Origin: Cytophagales bacterium
Lineage (GTDB): Bacteria; Bacteroidota; Bacteroidia; Cytophagales; Spirosomataceae
NCBI GenBank assembly: GCA_013298125.1
Contig: JAAFJP010000009.1
Span: 112,165-176,164 of the forward strand
Direction of reading: 5' to 3'
Length of the DNA: 64,000 nt
The notes beneath the pieces are model-generated. The model did no database searches. It was not told the origin of the DNA and saw only the letters and a list, made by a program, of their open reading frames with translations. Shown here piece by piece: positions 8,960-18,087 of the stretch (its first letter is position 1; every line of letters starts with the position of its first letter). Position numbers and translations under genes: made by a program.

Positions 8960-9541
8960 ATGCTTAACCCCACTTTTGATACCGACCAACAAATCCTTGA
9001 ACATCTTGCCGATAGCGATGTTCGAGCTTTTGATTTTTTGTATGAAAAGTATTTTTCAAAACTCTACGGGGCGGTTTATAAGCGTTTACAAAATCGTGAA
9101 TTGACGGAGGAAGTTGTGCAAGAATTGTTCATTTCTTTATGGGAACGCCGTACTGTTTTGTCTATTTCTAATACTATTGAAGCCTATCTTTTTTCTTCGG
9201 TAAAATATCTTGTCATTGCCCAATACAAGAAAAATAATCTTTTTGAAAAATATTCTAATAGTCTTAATCCAGAGGCGGATGATGATAATTTCACGGAGCA
9301 AGTCGTTGCCTTTGATGAATTGAATAAGGCTTATCAAAATGCTTTAAATCTACTTCCAGAGCGTTGTAGAGAGGTTTTTGTATTGAAAAGAAGTGGGTTG
9401 TCTCAACGTGAAATCTCAGAAAAAATGGATATTTCTGAAAAAACCGTAGAAAACCAAATGACCAAAGCCTTGAAAATTTTGAGGGATGCTTTGAGTGATT
9501 ATACGATGCTGATTTTATTAGCTTTGAGCAATGAGCTTTGA
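8960..9541 (+). CDS. RNA polymerase ECF sigma factor (FecI/RpoE type)
   Basis: 193 residues with sigma-70 region 2 (LYEKYFSKLYGAVYKRL through EEVVQELFISLWERR, about residues 27-70) and region 4 (LPERCREVFVLKRSGLSQRE with helix-turn-helix KTVENQMTKAL, about 132-172), joined by a short linker. ECF factors direct RNA polymerase to promoters of one or a few target operons. The FecR-type anti-sigma gene at 10173 and TonB receptor at 11292 follow on the same strand, the standard Bacteroidota surface-signalling order. It is unusual that ~630 bp with a minisatellite separate it from its anti-sigma gene. Confidence 0.93.
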   Translation: MLNPTFDTDQQILEHLADSDVRAFDFLYEKYFSKLYGAVYKRLQNRELTEEVVQELFISLWERRTVLSISNTIEAYLFSSVKYLVIAQYKKNNLFEKYSNSLNPEADDDNFTEQVVAFDELNKAYQNALNLLPERCREVFVLKRSGLSQREISEKMDISEKTVENQMTKALKILRDALSDYTMLILLALSNEL

Positions 9542-9569
9542 GCAATGAGTATTTGCTACAACATTTTCC

Positions 9570-9599
9570 AAAAACAAAAACGGAATCCGAAGACTCCGT
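9570..9599 (-). terminator. Hairpin with TTCG loop, minus-strand terminator
   Basis: On the minus strand, ACGGAGTC and GATTCCGT pair around a TTCG tetraloop and are followed by TTTTTGTTT. The same ~30 bp, in the opposite orientation, ends the DUF2851 gene at 27.94 kb. In the direction of the sigma gene the downstream T-run is poor (TTCTG), so it would mainly stop leftward transcription. Confidence 0.6.
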
Positions 9600-9600
9600 T

Positions 9601-9960
9601 CTGTGTGTGGACTCGCTTTACCACCTGCGATTGTTGATTTAGGGTTTAACAACTCCCTGTGTGGACTCGCTTTACCACCTGCGATTGTTGATTTAGGGTT
9701 TAGCAACTCCCTGTGTGGACTCGCTTTACCACCTGCGATTGTTGATTTAGGGTTTAGCAACTCCCTGTGTGGTCACGCTTTAACACCTGCGTCTGTTGCT
9801 ATAGGGTTTGCCAGCTCCCTGTGTGGTCACGCTTTAACACCTGCGTCTGTTGCTATAGGGTTTGTCAGCTCCCTGTGTGGACACGCTTTGCACCTGCGTC
9901 TGTTGCTATAGAGTTTACCAGCTCCCTGTGTGGACACGCTTTGCACCTGCGTTCGTTTAG
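9601..9960. repeat. 54-bp tandem repeat (minisatellite), about seven units
   Basis: The landmark GTGTGGACTCGC or its variants recurs at 9609, 9663, 9717, 9771, 9825, 9879 and 9932: five intervals of 54 bp and a final one of 53 bp. Units 1-3 share TTTACCACCTGCGATTG; units 4-7 share a CACCTGCGTCTGTTGC variant. Because 54 is divisible by three, both strands carry open repeat frames (LCGLALPPAIVDLGF on plus, LLNPKSTIAGGKASPH on minus). I do not call these genes: there is no ribosome-binding signal and the frames depend only on the period. The array lies between the sigma and anti-sigma genes. Confidence 0.92.
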
Positions 9961-10172
9961 CAAAGCGGTGCGACTCCGCATTACAAAGTTAATTATTTTC
10001 AAAAAGAAACAATTTAAAATATTCATTTTGAGTTGAAATTTTCTGTAAATATTTAGTTATCAATTACTTACACCATTCTGTCAATCCCCATTCAAAATAT
10101 TTTCACTTTTTGCTAAACCCACATAGGGGAAAAATCCCCCCCAATTCACTTAGTCTTCGAAAGCCCCAAGAA
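9961..10172. other. Gap between minisatellite and anti-sigma gene
   Basis: Starts with a short GC-rich inverted sequence at the end of the repeat array (GCGGTGCGACTCCGC) and then becomes A/T-rich. No exact TAnnTTTG promoter and no short gene were found. Confidence 0.5.
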
Positions 10173-11150
10173 ATGAGACTAAATCAAGAAATAATAAAAA
10201 AATACCTTGACAATAATTGTTCAGAGGGAGAACAGATTTTGGTAGAAGCATGGTATAAATCCTTTGAAAATAATCCCGATGGCATAAGCGATTTATCGGA
10301 AGATGAACGTGAAGAATTAATACAGCGGGGTCGTCAGAATATTGATAGGAAAATTAAACCTGTGCAAATCTATACGCCTCCACGTTGGGTTTGGTATGCT
10401 TCGGGGATGGCGGCTATGTTGTTGATTGTCATTGGTTTATCTTTTTATTTTAATCCAAAAATTGATAATAATTTATCTCGAATTAAGTCTGATATTCCTT
10501 TGTCGGATTGGGCAAAATACGAAAATTCTTCGGCAAAAATCTTGAAAATTTCTCTCCCAGACGGTTCAATGGTTTGGCTTCAACCAAAAACGCAATTGTC
10601 TTATAATCAGTCAGATAGAGTTTATAGACAAGTCAATTTAAAGGGGGAGGCTTTCTTTGATGTGAAGCGAGATGAAGCTCGTCCGTTTTTGATTTATTCT
10701 GGAAAAATGACGACCAAAGTTTTGGGAACAAGTTTCAATGTAAAAGCATATCCTGAAACCGAGCAATTTGAAGTGTCAGTCGTTACGGGTAAAGTTTCTG
10801 TAATGAATGATTCCGAAAAAGAAGTTTTCATTACGCCCAAGCAACAAGTTATTTTAGAAAACAAATCTGATGTACTGACAATCAAGGACTTACCGAAAGA
10901 TAAAACCTTCTATTGGGAATTAGCTTCATTGACTTTTGATGATACCTCGATGCAAAATGTGGTCGATAACATTGAACATAATTTCAACGTAAAAATTCAC
11001 TTAAATGCCAAGTTGAAAGACTGCCGATTGAGTGGAAATTTTGACCAAGAGCATCTTTCAACAATCCTCGAAATCATCTGCAAATCCATTGATGCTGAGT
11101 ATGTTATGGATGGGCAGGAGATTTATTTACGAGGGGAAGGATGTGAGTAA
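10173..11150 (+). CDS. FecR-family anti-sigma factor
   Basis: 325 residues. A short cytoplasmic N-terminus (MRLNQEIIKKYLDNN) precedes one transmembrane helix (WVWYASGMAAMLLIVIGLSF, about residues 72-91). The periplasmic FecR domain follows (LPDGSMVWLQPKTQLSY, NLKGEAFFDVKRDE, TKVLGTSFNVKAY), then a DUF4974-like C-terminal domain (LTFDDTSMQNVVDNIEHNF). Such proteins hold the cognate ECF sigma factor until a signal arrives from the TonB receptor. I chose the ATG at 10173; the frame extends to 10110 but that part is proline/serine filler from the gap. Confidence 0.92.
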   Translation: MRLNQEIIKKYLDNNCSEGEQILVEAWYKSFENNPDGISDLSEDEREELIQRGRQNIDRKIKPVQIYTPPRWVWYASGMAAMLLIVIGLSFYFNPKIDNNLSRIKSDIPLSDWAKYENSSAKILKISLPDGSMVWLQPKTQLSYNQSDRVYRQVNLKGEAFFDVKRDEARPFLIYSGKMTTKVLGTSFNVKAYPETEQFEVSVVTGKVSVMNDSEKEVFITPKQQVILENKSDVLTIKDLPKDKTFYWELASLTFDDTSMQNVVDNIEHNFNVKIHLNAKLKDCRLSGNFDQEHLSTILEIICKSIDAEYVMDGQEIYLRGEGCE

Positions 11151-11266
11151 TTGGTTGATTGGTTATCGGTTAATTGGTTACTGGTTTTTCAATTCCCAAT
11201 CAACCAGTAACCAATTAACCAGTAACCAATCAACCAATCACCAATAAACCAGTAACAACATTAACC
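11148..11266. repeat. Intergenic word palindrome (TTGGTTACTGG type)
   Basis: Starts at the anti-sigma stop codon. Left arm 11148-11191 repeats ATTGGTTGATTGGTTA-like words; right arm 11202-11266 repeats AACCAGTAACCAATC-like complements. It ends 26 bases before the receptor's ATG, so if transcribed it would form a large leader hairpin for the receptor. Confidence 0.8.
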
Positions 11267-11291
11267 ATTACATATTTAATCCAAAAACAAA

Positions 11292-14200
11292 ATGAAACAA
11301 TTTTTATTCTCAAAGCAACCATTGCTTAGAATCATGAAAATCACAATTACTCAATGCTTTTTGTTTGCCCTTTGTTCGGTAATAGCATTCGCTCGTCCAG
11401 CAAAGGCACAACAAATTTTGAACCGTGAAGTGTCGGTAAAAATGTTGAACGTGAGTCTAAAATCAGTTCTTCAAGAAATTGAAAAGCAAACAAACGTGCA
11501 TTTTGTGTATAGCAACAATGCCGTTAAAACAAACACGAATATTAGCCTACAAACGTCTAACGAGCCTTTAAGTTCTGTTTTGCCAAAATTATTAGCTCCA
11601 AATCTTCTTCGTTATGAAGTCGTGGAAGAGCAGATAGTTTTGAAGAAAATCAAAGAACAATCCGCTGTTATTTCGGATGAAAAAGAAGGCGTGTCGGTGA
11701 TTGTTGAAGATAAAGTTTCTGGAAAAGTAATGGCTGATAAAGGCGAAGTTTTGCCAGGTGTAAGTGTATTAGTAAAAGGTACTTCGAAAGGAACGGTTAC
11801 AAATAACGATGGAGATTTTAGTATTGCAGCCAAAGTTGGGGATGTGCTGATTTTCTCATTTGTAGGTTTTGAAAAACAAGAAGTAAACGTAACTGATGCA
11901 AATCAAATTTTGAAAATTACGTTGAAAGAAGACGTTTCTCAATTGGGTGAAGTTGTGGTGATTGGTTCACGCTCAACGGTTGCTCGTACCAACGTGGAAC
12001 GCCCTGTGCCTGTGGATGTTATCTCGGCAAAAGAATTGCAAACAACGGGTCAGACCGAGTTGGGACAGCAAGTTCAATTCATGTCACCGTCGTTTAATTC
12101 AGCCAAAAATGGTATAAATGGCGTTGCCAATTATGCCGACCCCGCTTCACTAAAAGGACTTTCGCCAGACCAAATGTTGGTGTTAATTGACGGAAAACGT
12201 CGCCATCAATTTGCGGCAGTTAATAGTAATGTTACCGTTGGAAAAGGAACAGTCGTAACAGATTTGAACTCAGTTCCATCATTGGCATTGGAAAGAATGG
12301 AAATCCTGCGTGATGGGGCAGCGGCACAATACGGTTCGGATGCCATTGCGGGTATTGCTAACTTAGTTTTAAAGAAATCAGTCAATAACGGAACGGCTCT
12401 AATTCAATATGGTGTAACCTCAAAAGGTGATGGTGGAGGCTATACCGTTGGGTTAAATTATGGTTTTTCATTAGGCAAAAAAGCCTCTCTGAACATCACA
12501 GGAAGCTATCAAGACGTAAAAGGTACTGACCGTTCAGACCCATACAACCCAGAACCTGTAATCGGAGAGGCTTACACGGGTATTTACGCAGCAGCAACCA
12601 TTACAGCCACAGCCGCCGCCAAAGCTACTGCCAAAGCTACTGATCAAGCACTATTGAAATCAAGAGGTTTTTGGGGCGATGGAACGTATGGATCATTTCG
12701 TCCGACCACTTATGGAAGCAACGCCATGAAATCTGGACAAGTTTTTTATAATCTTGATGTGCCTTTGAGCCAAGAATGGTCGCTGTATTCATTCGGTGGA
12801 TTTTCAAATAAAGACGTTTTTGCACAGGCATTTTTACGGACTGCATTACCAACGGGCGGAACAACCAATCCAGATTTGTACCCTGATGGCTACGTTCCAC
12901 AATTGCCAGGAACGGCGGTAGATGTATCGTACTTAGTAGGAATTAAACGCAAAACTTCAACGGGTTGGAATTGGGATTTGAGTTCTGGATATGGTAAAAA
13001 TTACCTTGACCAATCTGCCAAAAATAGCTCAAATGCTTCATTGGGGGCAGCTTCTCCAAAAGATTTTTATATCGGAAGAATCGGATTTGGACAAAGTTTA
13101 ACGGAAGTAAATTTATCAAAAACTACTTCGGGATTGTTCGGAACGAAGTCATTTAACTTGGCTTTGGGAGCTCAATATCGCTCAGATAATTTCACTTTGG
13201 CAGCGGGTGATGAGGCTTCGTATCAAGTTGGTCCATTATCAGCAACGAAAAACAAAACTCCAGGTTCTCAGGGACGTGTGGGAATTGACAAGGCTGATGT
13301 TACAGATAAATCTCGTTCAAATATAGGTATGTACGTGGACGTAGAAAGTGATATTACCAATCGTTTTTTATTAGCGGCAGCTTTACGTTACGAGAATTAT
13401 AGTGATTTTGGTAGTAATATTTCTGGGAAATTAGCCTCTCGCTTGAAATTGACGGAAGACATTGCCATCAGAGGTTCGATAAATAAAGGTTTCAGAGCTC
13501 CATTGTTGCAACAAATCGCCAATGCTGCCACTACTTCAACGGTTCAAAATGGCGTAATCAGAAGTACAAAACAACTCCCATCTGACGACCCACGTTTGGC
13601 AAAAATTGGTATCGAAGACCCAAAGGCAGAGACTTCTTGGAACTATAATTTAGGTATCACAGCAAAGGCTGGTGCTAATTTCTTGTTCACCGTTGATGCT
13701 TATCAGATTGATATTACCGACAGAATTATCGTTACTGAAAACCTTAACGTAAACAATATCACGGCTTTAAAGAATAATTTTACAGGTTTTCAAGAAGTTA
13801 CTTTCTTTACTAATGCTATCAACACAGGCACGAGAGGAATTGATGTAGTGGCTTCTTATAAAAAGTCATTAGGGGCAAAAAGTAAGCTGACGGCAAGTGT
13901 GGCTTTGACGGTAAATAAAACCGAAATCACGGGCGTAAAAGCAACTCCTGCGGCTTTGCAGTTAGACACCAAAGCTACGGTTTTATTGATTGATACCGTC
14001 AGTAGAGCCTTAATCGAGACAAGTCAGCCAAATTCAAAGGTCTTAGTTTCAGTAGCTTATCAGGTTGGAAAATTAACTTTGAATTTACGCAGTTCTTATT
14101 TTGGACAAACTACGGCTTGGGAGAAATTAGCACGACCAGTAACTGGAACAACGAATTTGCACCAAAGCCAGACTTTCGGAGGCAAAAATTTATTCGATGC

Positions 14201-14393
14201 TTCGGTGGTTTATAGCATCAATAAATTCTTGACTGTTACTTTGGGTGGAAATAATATCACAGACGTATATCCTGACAAAGTTTTCAGCAATTATTTGTCT
14301 TATGCCAACGGTCAAGTACCCTATTCAAGAAACGTAAATCAGTTTGGATTTAATGGTTCTTATTATTATGGAAACTTGATGATTAAGTTTTAA
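11292..14393 (+). CDS. TonB-dependent outer-membrane receptor with STN domain (FecA-like)
   Basis: 1033 residues. Signal peptide to about residue 40 (ARPAKAQ). An STN secretin/TonB short N-terminal domain follows (LNVSLKSVLQEIEKQTNVHF, about 52-118), which contacts FecR in signalling receptors. Next are a carboxypeptidase-like domain (VSGKVMADKGEVLPGVSVLV through FVGFEKQEVNV), the plug (DQMLVLIDGKRRHQF, LERMEILRDGAAAQYGSDAI) and a 22-strand barrel to the C-terminal aromatic/Lys-Phe end. An Ala/Thr run near residue 435 (TITATAAAKATAKAT) lies in a likely extracellular loop. The STN domain and the upstream sigma/FecR genes point to ligand-induced autoregulation. The ligand is unknown; this is not a SusC type. 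Confidence 0.93.
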   Translation: MKQFLFSKQPLLRIMKITITQCFLFALCSVIAFARPAKAQQILNREVSVKMLNVSLKSVLQEIEKQTNVHFVYSNNAVKTNTNISLQTSNEPLSSVLPKLLAPNLLRYEVVEEQIVLKKIKEQSAVISDEKEGVSVIVEDKVSGKVMADKGEVLPGVSVLVKGTSKGTVTNNDGDFSIAAKVGDVLIFSFVGFEKQEVNVTDANQILKITLKEDVSQLGEVVVIGSRSTVARTNVERPVPVDVISAKELQTTGQTELGQQVQFMSPSFNSAKNGINGVANYADPASLKGLSPDQMLVLIDGKRRHQFAAVNSNVTVGKGTVVTDLNSVPSLALERMEILRDGAAAQYGSDAIAGIANLVLKKSVNNGTALIQYGVTSKGDGGGYTVGLNYGFSLGKKASLNITGSYQDVKGTDRSDPYNPEPVIGEAYTGIYAAATITATAAAKATAKATDQALLKSRGFWGDGTYGSFRPTTYGSNAMKSGQVFYNLDVPLSQEWSLYSFGGFSNKDVFAQAFLRTALPTGGTTNPDLYPDGYVPQLPGTAVDVSYLVGIKRKTSTGWNWDLSSGYGKNYLDQSAKNSSNASLGAASPKDFYIGRIGFGQSLTEVNLSKTTSGLFGTKSFNLALGAQYRSDNFTLAAGDEASYQVGPLSATKNKTPGSQGRVGIDKADVTDKSRSNIGMYVDVESDITNRFLLAAALRYENYSDFGSNISGKLASRLKLTEDIAIRGSINKGFRAPLLQQIANAATTSTVQNGVIRSTKQLPSDDPRLAKIGIEDPKAETSWNYNLGITAKAGANFLFTVDAYQIDITDRIIVTENLNVNNITALKNNFTGFQEVTFFTNAINTGTRGIDVVASYKKSLGAKSKLTASVALTVNKTEITGVKATPAALQLDTKATVLLIDTVSRALIETSQPNSKVLVSVAYQVGKLTLNLRSSYFGQTTAWEKLARPVTGTTNLHQSQTFGGKNLFDASVVYSINKFLTVTLGGNNITDVYPDKVFSNYLSYANGQVPYSRNVNQFGFNGSYYYGNLMIKF

Positions 14394-14400
14394 GAAATAC

Positions 14401-14527
14401 CTCACCCCCAACCCCTCTCCTTAATGAGAGGGGAGTATTCGTCCGCATATTCTGCCAGTAATTATTAGGAGGTATATGCGGACGAATACTCCCCCTCTCA
14501 TAAAGGAGAGGGGGTTGAGGGGTGAGG
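14401..14527. repeat. G/C-rich long palindrome (CCCCTCTCC family)
   Basis: The left arm reads CCTCACCCCCAACCCCTCTC, then GAGAGGGG and AGTATTCGTCCGCATAT; the right arm from 14474 carries ATATGCGGACGAATACT, CCCCCTCTC, GGAGAGGGGG and ends GAGGGGTGAGG. Arms of about 50 bp are nearly complementary around a ~23-bp turn. Its right arm overlaps the annotated start of the transporter gene. A second member begins at 63943 inside another gene. Confidence 0.88.
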
Positions 14528-15459
14528 TGAACAAATCTCCAATTTCATTGACTAATCTCATTCTTCTTTTTGTCTGTTTGCTGTTGGGGATGATTCTCCA
14601 ACGGTTAAAAGGCTTTCCGAAAGATGCACATTTAGTCTTGAATGCCATCATTATTTACGTCTGTTTGCCAGCTTTGACTTTGCTTTATACCACCGAAATT
14701 CATTTCGTACGAAGTCAATTCTTGCCAATTATGATGCCTTATCTTTTATTTGGATTTGCTTTTGTCTTCTTCAAAATCATAGCCCCAATTGCTCAATTTG
14801 ACCGTTCCACAACGGGAGCATTGACTTTAACGGCGGGAATTAGTAGTATTTCATTCGTAGGCTTTCCGATTTTTGAATTATTATTTGGTAAAGAAGGCTT
14901 GCAAATGGGCGTATTGATGAGCCAGGCGGGTTCGTTCGTAGTATGTGGGACGTTAGGAATTTTTACGGCTTCCTATTATTCAGCTTCGGAGGTATCGACA
15001 AAGAAAATCGTGAAGGATATTTTTCAGTTTCCTCCTTTTTTGGCTTTTTGTATTGCTCTTATTCTGAATGTTTTAGGCTTTCATTTTCCCAATATAGCAA
15101 CTGAAATTTTACAAAAAATTGGTAATCCATTTACCATTTTAGCCTTGATTTCCATTGGCTTACAAATCAGTTTCAAACGAGAAGATTTGCAGGTAAAATC
15201 ACTCCAATACGGTCTTTTTTATAAATTATTACTTGCTCCTTTGCTGATTTTTGTCTTGTACATACTCATTATTGGCGAGCATTCTTTTCTCGGTAAAATA
15301 TCCGTCGTTGGTGCTTCATTAGGTTCAATGAATACTGCCACAATTATTGCCATTAATTACGGATTAAATCCTAAATTAGCAACTCAAATGGTCAGTATCA
15401 GCATTCCACTTTCGTTTTTGAATGTTGGGGTTTGGGCATTGGTTATTAGTTATTGGTAA
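14476..15459 (+). CDS. AEC-family (auxin efflux carrier-like) transporter
   Basis: About ten hydrophobic segments in two five-helix halves (LTNLILLFVCLLLGMILQR, YVCLPALTLLYTTEIHF, then LAFCIALILNVLGF and LLLAPLLIFVLYILII) match the AEC family, which exports or exchanges organic acids and similar anions. The only ATG is at 14476, inside the right arm of the palindrome, so the first ~17 residues (MRTNTPPLIKERGLRGE) are encoded by the repeat. GTG at 14527 or TTG at 14548 would give a start closer to the family's usual N-terminus. Either the repeat has been adopted as coding sequence or it sits just upstream of a non-ATG start. Confidence 0.85.
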   Translation: MRTNTPPLIKERGLRGEVNKSPISLTNLILLFVCLLLGMILQRLKGFPKDAHLVLNAIIIYVCLPALTLLYTTEIHFVRSQFLPIMMPYLLFGFAFVFFKIIAPIAQFDRSTTGALTLTAGISSISFVGFPIFELLFGKEGLQMGVLMSQAGSFVVCGTLGIFTASYYSASEVSTKKIVKDIFQFPPFLAFCIALILNVLGFHFPNIATEILQKIGNPFTILALISIGLQISFKREDLQVKSLQYGLFYKLLLAPLLIFVLYILIIGEHSFLGKISVVGASLGSMNTATIIAINYGLNPKLATQMVSISIPLSFLNVGVWALVISYW

Positions 15460-15516
15460 ATTAGTTATTGGTCAAGTCGGCAAGAACCAATCACAAATCA
15501 CAATTAAAATATAATC

Positions 15517-16782
15517 ATGAAAATATTTAAAAACCTAACCTTCTGGGTACTCACAGCCATCACGGCAGGTGTTTTGTTGGGGCATTTTGCTCCTGAAATT
15601 GCCTTGCAACCCATCTTAGAAAAACCCATAAAATTTAGTCTATATTTTTCTGAATTTGAGATAAAAACTACGTTCAGTGAACTTCTAAGTAGTATTTTTA
15701 TTAGTATCGTCAAATTATTCATCTGTCCAATCATTTTCTTGACTATCACTTTGGGGATAATTTCGATGGGAGATTTGAAGAAAGTAGGTAAAGTTGGGGC
15801 AAAGGCACTTTTGTATTTTGAAGTGGTTACGACAGTTGCCCTTTTCATAGGCGTAATCGTTGCCAACATTATTCGCCCTGGTGATGGTGTGGTAACATCC
15901 GAAATCAAGGGAGGCGATATTTCAAAATATACCAAATCTGCCGAGGCGTTTAGTTGGATGAAGTTCTTTTTAGATAATGCTACGCTACAAGTTTTATTGC
16001 TTGCCATCGTCACGGGCGTAGTTTTAAGTAATTATTCAGGCAGACAAAAAGTAGTAGATTTCCTTGCTCCGATTTCTAAAAAAATCTTCTGGGCATTGCA
16101 CAAAGTGATGTATTTTGCACCCATCGGAGCATTTGGAGGAATGGCGTTCACCATTGGAAAATACGGAATCAAAACGCTTTTACCTTTGGGAAAATTGATG
16201 GTAACGGTTTACTGCACAATGGCAATTTTCATTTTCGTAGTGCTATATTTCATTCTCAGAACCTACAAAATCAACCTTTGGAAGTTCTTAAAATATATCC
16301 GTGAAGAATTATTAATCGTCTTAGGAACATCATCATCTGAGGCAGCATTACCTTCCCTGATGGAGAAATTAGAGAAAATGGGCTGTTCAAAATCCGTAGT
16401 CGGTTTGGTAGTGCCAGCGGGTTATTCTTTTAACTTGGACGGGACTACGATTTATCTTTCGATGGCAATTATTTTCTTGGCTCAGGTCTTCAATATTCAT
16501 TTAGATTTAAACCAAATCCTGAGTATCATCGGAATCTTGATGATAACCTCAAAAGGGGCAGCGGGTGTAACTGGTAGTGGTTTTATCGTTTTAGCATCGA
16601 CTTTGACGGCAATAAAAGTAATTCCCGTAGAAGGGCTTGCATTACTCTTGGGTGTGGACAGATTCATGTCCGAAGCACGAGCAATTACTAACTTTATCGG
16701 TAATGGAGTAGCTACGGTTTGGTTGGCAAATAATGAAGGAGAGTTTGATAGGGATAAGATGAATGAGGCGTTTAGGAAGTAG
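15517..16782 (+). CDS. Dicarboxylate/amino acid:cation symporter (DAACS family)
   Basis: 421 residues with the DAACS/GltPh fold: eight transmembrane helices and two re-entrant loops. Signature segments are SSEAALPSLMEKL (HP1, serine-rich), PAGYSFNLDGTTIYLSMA (TM7, with NLDGT in the place of the NMDGT cation/substrate motif) and TSKGAAGVTGSGFIVLA (HP2). Family members import glutamate, aspartate or C4-dicarboxylates with Na+ or H+. It follows the AEC gene by ~57 bp on the same strand, so the two organic-acid carriers may be co-expressed. Confidence 0.92.
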   Translation: MKIFKNLTFWVLTAITAGVLLGHFAPEIALQPILEKPIKFSLYFSEFEIKTTFSELLSSIFISIVKLFICPIIFLTITLGIISMGDLKKVGKVGAKALLYFEVVTTVALFIGVIVANIIRPGDGVVTSEIKGGDISKYTKSAEAFSWMKFFLDNATLQVLLLAIVTGVVLSNYSGRQKVVDFLAPISKKIFWALHKVMYFAPIGAFGGMAFTIGKYGIKTLLPLGKLMVTVYCTMAIFIFVVLYFILRTYKINLWKFLKYIREELLIVLGTSSSEAALPSLMEKLEKMGCSKSVVGLVVPAGYSFNLDGTTIYLSMAIIFLAQVFNIHLDLNQILSIIGILMITSKGAAGVTGSGFIVLASTLTAIKVIPVEGLALLLGVDRFMSEARAITNFIGNGVATVWLANNEGEFDRDKMNEAFRK

Positions 16783-16789
16783 GGACTTC

Positions 16790-17209
16790 TTAAAAATCCT
16801 TTTGTTCAGTTTGTACCAACGTTTGTTTCATCGCATCAATCGTTTTTATCAAAACAACATTGGGTTGATTATGGTCAAAATTTGAAGATTCATATTTTTT
16901 CTTGGAAGTCGTTACGACTAATTGAGCATTTAACGCCCCGTCAAAAGCGGCTCTTTTGCTGGGACGTTTCAATGACGAAATACCTTCTAAATTTACTTTT
17001 GAGAGTGTTTTTACGATTTTCTTCCATTGTGCAGGGGTTTGTTTATAATTATGAACTTCCTCATTGATAGTAACTACAATACTGTCGGGTGTGATGTGTA
17101 GGAACTTTCGCATCCCTCTGGTTTGATATGATAATTCAACTGAATTGATAGTTTCTTTCTGTGAAATATTCATGCTTAACATGAAAAAGAGAATGATTAG
17201 TTTTGTCAT
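16790..17209 (-). CDS. Hypothetical exported protein
   Basis: 139 residues with a short hydrophobic start (MTKLIILFFMLSMNIS), probably a signal sequence or anchor. The body contains SYQTRGMRKFLHITPDSI and YKQTPAQWKKIVKTLSKV. It resembles small Bacteroidota periplasmic proteins of unknown function, but I cannot name a domain. It is convergent with the symporter gene, whose stop is only 7 bp away. Confidence 0.6.
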   Translation of the reverse strand: MTKLIILFFMLSMNISQKETINSVELSYQTRGMRKFLHITPDSIVVTINEEVHNYKQTPAQWKKIVKTLSKVNLEGISSLKRPSKRAAFDGALNAQLVVTTSKKKYESSNFDHNQPNVVLIKTIDAMKQTLVQTEQKDF

Positions 17210-17340
17210 AATTTGCTGATTATTTCTTCAAGGTATAAACAAACTTTCAATCCTCCAAAACTCGCTCCCAAAATCCCATAATTCACGCCCAAAAAACCAT
17301 AGTCTGTCAGAAAGAGATTCTTTTGTCTTGTTTGAGATAC

Positions 17341-17348
17341 TAATTTTG
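17341..17348 (+). promoter_or_regulatory. -7 box TAATTTTG
   Basis: Exact TAnnTTTG match about 100 bases before the ATG at 17447. TTTG words lie 6-16 bases upstream, closer than the usual -33 spacing, so support is partial. Confidence 0.35.
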
Positions 17349-17446
17349 GTTCATCAAAAAAAACAAAATTATTCAAAACTTAAACAAGAAGAAAGTAAGT
17401 CCAAATCGTATAAACGTAACAACTTATAAACTTCTAAACAGAAATC

Positions 17447-18085
17447 ATGAAAAAATTAATCTTCACAATCGCCCTTTTTGTTGCTTCATTTATCTCAAAA
17501 GCAACTGATACTGAACGTTTTATGCAAGCTATGGGACAAACCCTAATGGAATTAGGTCAAGCCAAGGATGTGGCTTCACTACAAGAAGTTGCCAATAAAT
17601 TTGAAAGAATCGCTAACTCCGAAACCTCCGAATGGCTACCTAATTATTACGCTGGACTATGTTACAACATCATGGCACAAAAACAAAAAGAAGGTGCTGA
17701 AATTGATAAATATCTTGATAAATCAGATTCATTTATTGAGAAATTATCAAAGCAAAATGTCACTTCCCCTGACGAAGTAGAAGTAATAAAAGCTCAAAAT
17801 TATATGATGAGAATTTCGGTCGATGGTCCTGCCCGTTGGATGAAATATGGTTCTGCCTTCGAGGGAGCAATTGCCAAAGCCAAAGGAATTAATCCAGAAA
17901 ACCCACGTGCGTATGCTCTAAAAGCACAGATGGTTTATTACACACCCGAGCAATTTGGCGGAGGTCCAGAAAAAGCCTGTCCAGAAGTGCAGGAAGCTAT
18001 CGCAAAATTTACTAACTTCAAACCAGCAAGTCCAATTGCTCCAAGCTGGGGTGCGGAGCAAATGAAAGGCTTGACTTGTAAATAA
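17447..18085 (+). CDS. Exported TPR-like protein of unknown function
   Basis: 212 residues with signal peptide (MKKLIFTIALFVASFISKA). The mature part is a string of paired helices of tetratricopeptide type: DVASLQEVANKFERIA, WLPNYYAGLCYNIMAQ, DKYLDKSDSFIEKL, then RAYALKAQMVYYTPEQ. It ends with a QFGGGPEKA segment and two cysteines. Proteins like this are common in Bacteroidota and act as periplasmic scaffolds, but no specific role is known. It precedes the histidine kinase gene by ~110 bp on the same strand. Confidence 0.72.
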   Translation: MKKLIFTIALFVASFISKATDTERFMQAMGQTLMELGQAKDVASLQEVANKFERIANSETSEWLPNYYAGLCYNIMAQKQKEGAEIDKYLDKSDSFIEKLSKQNVTSPDEVEVIKAQNYMMRISVDGPARWMKYGSAFEGAIAKAKGINPENPRAYALKAQMVYYTPEQFGGGPEKACPEVQEAIAKFTNFKPASPIAPSWGAEQMKGLTCK

Positions 18086-18087
18086 CG

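Noticed and set aside
9518..10036. Open frames on both strands through the 54-bp tandem repeat
   Set aside because: Their openness follows from a period divisible by three; there is no ribosome-binding site, and the same repeat is open on both strands, so neither is called a gene.
14421..14651. Minus-strand frame over the G/C-rich palindrome and transporter start
   Set aside because: Created by the palindrome, which translates similarly on both strands; antisense to a conserved transporter.
17215..17335. Minus-strand peptide TDYGFLGVNYGILGASFGGL as a gene remnant
   Set aside because: No matching protein in the window and no recognised family; low-complexity Gly/Leu pattern could arise by chance.
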